A stretch of DNA of 21,648 nucleotides, from IMG/VR virus record IMGVR_UViG_3300043567_001147, positions 1-21,648 of that record; one strand, 5' to 3'. This DNA is from a virus. Both the position numbers and the translations under genes were made by a program. Positions 19,047-21,648 of this stretch are shown here, in pieces; within the stretch, counting starts at the first letter, position 1; the number at the start of each line of letters is the position of its first letter. The notes beneath the pieces were generated by a model. The model did no database searches, was not told the origin of the DNA, and saw nothing but the letters and a program-made list of their open reading frames with translations.

Positions 19047-20984
19047 TCACAGGGTGAGTTCGGTGATGGTGGCTACTTTGATGCCGCGAGCGCCAGGGCG
19101 ACCTTGTTTGGTGCTCACAGGGAACAGTTCCACTTTTTTCTTGCGAGTGGAGGCCCAGGGAACCACATAGGAACCTTCGCCAAAGTACAGAAGTTGCGCT
19201 TCTTCAGGGATGACGCGTTTTCCTTTTGAAGTAACCTTACACAAGTCACTCCCAGCAACCATCATCGCTTTGAGCTGGTCCCCGAGTGTGAAGACTGCGA
19301 GGTATTTGCGTTCTGCCACATCAGTTTCTTTCTTTGCAAGTAACACAGGAGAGAGTCCCATGCCAAGAGGACCCTTGTAGTTAGGGGGAAGTTTTTTGAG
19401 CGTGCCATCTTCTGTAAGTGTGATAAGTTTATCAGTCTTTTCCAATATGATGGCTCCTCGTGGTCCTTTCGCTTGTTCGGCCACGCCCCGCTTGATGTCA
19501 ATTTTTATGAATCGCGGTCTTGCCGGCGCCGCAGGCCGTGAGGATCCTTTCTCCACGACAAGGCCTTCGGGTGGATCAATCAGTTCGCTGCGGCGTTTCT
19601 CGCCATGCCGTACCCCAATCTCCTTGATTTCCTTGATCATATACCCTTTGCGTGCCTTTTCGTCCTTGATTAGGGTGTCAAGCTCTGTAATTCGCTCTTT
19701 AAGGGTACCCTCTTCGGTTGCTAGTTCCTCAGAGTCGAGGTTGGTTAATGCCCGGAGTCTCATTTCCAGGATCGCACGGGCCTGATCCGCAGTGAATTTG
19801 AGTGTTTTGTTGGAGACGAGTTCAATCAGGGCTTCTTTTGGTGAAGCTGCGTTTCGAATAATTTTAATAACAGCATCAATCTTGTCGATTGCTTTGAGGT
19901 AACCACGAACGATTTCCAAACGGTGTTCTGCACCGTCTAGTTCGGATTGGAACTTCGCACCCAACCGATCCAGTCGCCATGTCTGCCAACGCGCAAGAAG
20001 CTCACTTGGAGAGAGTTCGACTGGTTTGACCCCGTCCACAACCAGCAACCGCGCCGAATACTTAGTGTCCAGGTCAGTGTAGTGGTAGAGTTGGCGGATG
20101 GCCAGTTGGATATCGGTGCCAGACTTAAGAGTAACCGCGATACGGTCTCCGGTGAGATCAGACTCGTCAATGACATTGGTGATTCCGGTAAGGGACCCTT
20201 TTTCTAGCGCCGCCGCAATTTGCTCCCCGACTTTCTCCGGGTTTGTGCTTGCGGGGAGGTTTGTGAACGTAAGCGTTGTCTTTGCCTTACGACCTGTGCC
20301 CGTTTCAACAGTCTCACAGCGAGCACGGAGGCGGAGGCCCCCAATGCCAGTGTTAGTGTAGGCATCAAGTCCGTCATCTCGAATAATGTCACAGCCGGTA
20401 GGGAATGATGGAACTAAAGGGGACCCTTTTGTGATTGCGTCGCAGATGTCGCGAAGCGAGTGTGGGGGGATCTTTGTGGCGAAACCAACTCCAATGCCAT
20501 CCTGCCCGTTTAACAAAACGGTAGGCACTTTTACGTTTAGCTCCACGGGCTCCTGCAGGGACCCATCGTAATTCTCTGTGGTAACCCACGTATCGGAATC
20601 GGCAAGGAGACACTCCCAGGCAAATGGGGACAGTTTGCATTCCGTGTACCTGCTCGCAGCGGCACCATCGACCGACGACCCCCAGTTGCCCTGCCCAGAG
20701 ATTAAAGGAAGGTTATTATTCCACGGGGCTGCCAATGTGACCATGACGCCATATGCCCCACCGTGAGGGTGCAGCTTGCCCATGGTCTCCCCTTCGACAC
20801 GGGCACTCTTCATAAAGGGACCCTCGGGTTTCAGCCCTAGCCATTTCATTGCGGTGAGGACACGGCGCTGAGCTGGTTTCAGGCCGTCAGTGAGGGACGG
20901 AATTGCTCGGCCCACAATGACAGCCATGCTGTAGGCAAGATAGTCATCTTTAAGTTGCTGGGAGATGTTGGTTGATGTGTCCAT
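19047..20984 (-). CDS. Type IIA DNA topoisomerase subunit A (GyrA/ParC-like)
   Basis: 645 residues; cuts and rejoins both DNA strands to control supercoiling or decatenation. Visible features: DYLAYSMAVIVGRAIPSLTDGLKPAQRRVL (14-43), the gate region HPHGGAYGVMV near 72, ISGQGNWGSSVDGAAASRYTE with catalytic Y113 after R112, and TVLLNGQDGIGVGFATKIPPHSLRDI. A coiled-coil/dimer region follows (RLEIVRGYLKAIDKIDAVIKII, ARAILEMRLRALTNLDSEEL). The C-terminal part (about 480-645) is a shortened beta-pinwheel and ends near GRPGARGIKVATI. It is shorter than GyrA (about 875) and longer than T4 gp52 (442). The partner ATPase subunit is not in the window. HPHGG-AYG replaces HPHGDSAVYD of E. coli GyrA at the quinolone contact. 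Confidence 0.95.
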   Translation of the reverse strand: MDTSTNISQQLKDDYLAYSMAVIVGRAIPSLTDGLKPAQRRVLTAMKWLGLKPEGPFMKSARVEGETMGKLHPHGGAYGVMVTLAAPWNNNLPLISGQGNWGSSVDGAAASRYTECKLSPFAWECLLADSDTWVTTENYDGSLQEPVELNVKVPTVLLNGQDGIGVGFATKIPPHSLRDICDAITKGSPLVPSFPTGCDIIRDDGLDAYTNTGIGGLRLRARCETVETGTGRKAKTTLTFTNLPASTNPEKVGEQIAAALEKGSLTGITNVIDESDLTGDRIAVTLKSGTDIQLAIRQLYHYTDLDTKYSARLLVVDGVKPVELSPSELLARWQTWRLDRLGAKFQSELDGAEHRLEIVRGYLKAIDKIDAVIKIIRNAASPKEALIELVSNKTLKFTADQARAILEMRLRALTNLDSEELATEEGTLKERITELDTLIKDEKARKGYMIKEIKEIGVRHGEKRRSELIDPPEGLVVEKGSSRPAAPARPRFIKIDIKRGVAEQAKGPRGAIILEKTDKLITLTEDGTLKKLPPNYKGPLGMGLSPVLLAKKETDVAERKYLAVFTLGDQLKAMMVAGSDLCKVTSKGKRVIPEEAQLLYFGEGSYVVPWASTRKKKVELFPVSTKQGRPGARGIKVATITELTL

Positions 20985-21006
20985 GCGGTTGGGGCGGTCT
21001 CAGGGG

Positions 21007-21034
21007 AGTATAGGGTGAGGGGCGGGGGTGTAAA
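21007..21034 (-). promoter_or_regulatory. Sigma70-like promoter of the topoisomerase gene
   Basis: The -35 TTTACA (21034-21029), 16 bases, then -10 TATACT (21012-21007), 22 bases before the ATG. GTAAA and TTTAC arms four bases apart (21043-21039 and 21034-21030 on the minus strand) form an inverted repeat that includes the -35. Confidence 0.6.
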
Positions 21035-21043
21035 GTGGTTTAC

Positions 21044-21200
21044 GGTGGGGTGGGGGGATTTTGACTTGCACTCTCACCCCTATATCCGGCCTCACGCGGC
21101 CACGACGGTAAAATCCCGGGCGACGGTGAAAGGGACCCATTGGGGGGGGGCCGGCCCAAAACCCGGGGCACCAGTACGGATGTACTGGTTTGATTGTCAA
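21044..21200. other. Non-coding spacer, G/C-rich, between the 57-residue ORF and the topoisomerase promoter
   Basis: No convincing gene. It contains GGTAAAA on the plus strand (21107-21113), a run of nine G (21142-21150) next to GGCC and CCCGGG blocks, a perfect 8-bp hairpin at 21170-21189, and TGATTG/CAATCA arms (21191-21203). A weak plus-strand TTTTGA, 16 bases, TATATC (21059-21086) could be a divergent promoter. Confidence 0.5.
21170..21189. repeat. Perfect 8-bp hairpin
   Basis: ACCAGTAC and GTACTGGT separated by GGAT. On the minus strand it starts 11 bases after the stop of the 57-residue ORF, so it could end that transcript, but no T-tract follows in that direction (GCCCC). On the plus strand it is followed by TTGATTG. 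ACCAGTA also occurs at the 82-residue gene start. Confidence 0.5.
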
Positions 21201-21374
21201 TCAGTAGTGCGATTCCGATGTGTCACACAGTGGAGTGAAATCCATCATTCGTCGTACTGCGAGTGAGTACATTTGTGGATCAATGTGTTGATGTTGATTG
21301 GCAAATTGATTTGCACATTTGATTCTGTTCTCGGGCACGGCCAGCACAGCGATGACAGGTTGGTAGTAGTTCAT
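21201..21374 (-). CDS. Possible small protein of 57 residues
   Basis: Eight bases after the stop of the exported-protein gene an ATG opens a frame of 57 codons: MNYYQPVIAVLAVPENRIKC, then ANQFANQHQHIDPQMYSLAV, ending LCDTSESHY. It ends just before a hairpin. The close spacing suggests an operon with the upstream gene. No ribosome-binding site beyond GAGT and no family recognised, so it may be chance. Confidence 0.4.
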   Translation of the reverse strand: MNYYQPVIAVLAVPENRIKCANQFANQHQHIDPQMYSLAVRRMMDFTPLCDTSESHY

Positions 21375-21382
21375 TGTGATAC

Positions 21383-21631
21383 TCAGGTGTGTTCAATCAG
21401 GCAGGATTCCATGTTCTCGTAGTCCCTGTCAGTGATGAGTTTCTGCCAGTCAGTGTGTGTGATGGCAGCACAATGGCGCACAGTGGAGATGCGGGATTCT
21501 CCCAGTGATTCCAGTCCAGGCACGAGCACGGTCTGTTCGTGAGGGGCCACCACAGGGTGGGGCACAGGGGTGGCGAGGGCCACGCCACCGAGGGCGAGCC
21601 CAGCGAGGGCAGTGAGGATTGCTTTGTTCAT
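21383..21631 (-). CDS. Small exported protein with signal peptide
   Basis: 82 residues. MNKAILTALAGLALGGVALA is a clear Sec signal peptide (basic n-region, hydrophobic core) with ALA before a likely cleavage after residue 20. The mature part of about 62 residues begins TPVPHPVVAP and has two cysteines (C54, C77) that could form a disulfide in the periplasm. It carries HTDWQKLITDRDYENMES. No family recognised. The start lies in an inverted repeat, and the promoter, if any, is beyond the right edge of the window. Confidence 0.65.
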   Translation of the reverse strand: MNKAILTALAGLALGGVALATPVPHPVVAPHEQTVLVPGLESLGESRISTVRHCAAITHTDWQKLITDRDYENMESCLIEHT

Positions 21632-21643
21632 ACTGGTAGTATG
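21629..21643. repeat. Inverted repeat at the start of the exported-protein gene
   Basis: CATACT and AGTATG arms around a 3-base loop; the minus-strand start codon is the last three bases of one arm. It could occlude the start or serve as an operator; chance is possible. Confidence 0.4.
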
Positions 21644-21648
21644 GCACA

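Noticed and set aside
21000-21200. Minus-strand 66-codon frame upstream of the topoisomerase
   Set aside because: Pro/Arg-rich G/C-tract composition, overlaps the topoisomerase promoter and hairpins, no ribosome-binding site.

Overview
The window is a block of a tailed double-stranded DNA phage genome. Every gene I can support lies on the minus strand, so transcription runs from high to low coordinates. Recognisable virion parts are a contractile tail sheath, a gpW/gp25-like baseplate wedge protein, a Mu gp29-like (DUF935) portal, a Mu gpI-like protease/scaffold, a gpS-like tail completion protein and a G/GT-type tail chaperone pair. This indicates a myovirus with a Mu-like head-neck module. 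The host cannot be read directly. A cyanobacterium is a reasonable guess, because the DNA polymerase is of the mitochondrial Pol gamma type and, as I recall, the phage homologues first described came from phages of Acaryochloris. I see no tRNA, rRNA, CRISPR array, transposon or integrase.

Layout in transcription order. At 21631-21201 there is a small exported protein followed by a 57-residue ORF. After a G-rich spacer comes a type IIA topoisomerase A subunit (20984-19047). Next is a Calx-beta plus RTX calcium-binding protein (18960-17533), then three unrecognised genes (17452-15842), one with an N-terminal coiled coil. A small protein with two beta-rich repeats follows (15803-14856), then the Pol gamma-like polymerase (14819-12039). 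A tightly overlapping run comes next: two small unknowns, chaperone G with a -1 frameshift extension T, the tail completion protein, an acidic Ala/Glu/Pro-rich protein and a LysM-like tail protein (12039-9691). The structural block is a 1418-residue sheath, a ribbon-helix-helix-like protein, gp25-like, portal, an enlarged protease/scaffold and the start of one more gene running off the left edge.

Two regulatory signals recur. Four genes or gene groups (topoisomerase, RTX, the gene at 17452, polymerase) have a host-type promoter with -35 TTTAC(C/T/A), exactly 16 bases, then a TATAAT-like -10, and the -35 is one arm of a short inverted repeat. Six gene junctions carry GGGTAAAA, in most cases 23-32 bases before the next start and mainly before virion genes; this is a candidate late promoter or regulator site. 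Five in-operon junctions have 4-base ATGA overlaps and three share one base in TGATG, consistent with translational coupling.

Most worth a second look are the Pol gamma-like polymerase in a myophage, the shared GGTAAA/TTTACC regulatory vocabulary with a candidate DNA-binding protein inside the tail operon, the canonical slippery heptamer giving a GT chaperone fusion, and an approximately 80-residue beta-rich module present twice in the giant sheath and twice in a second protein.
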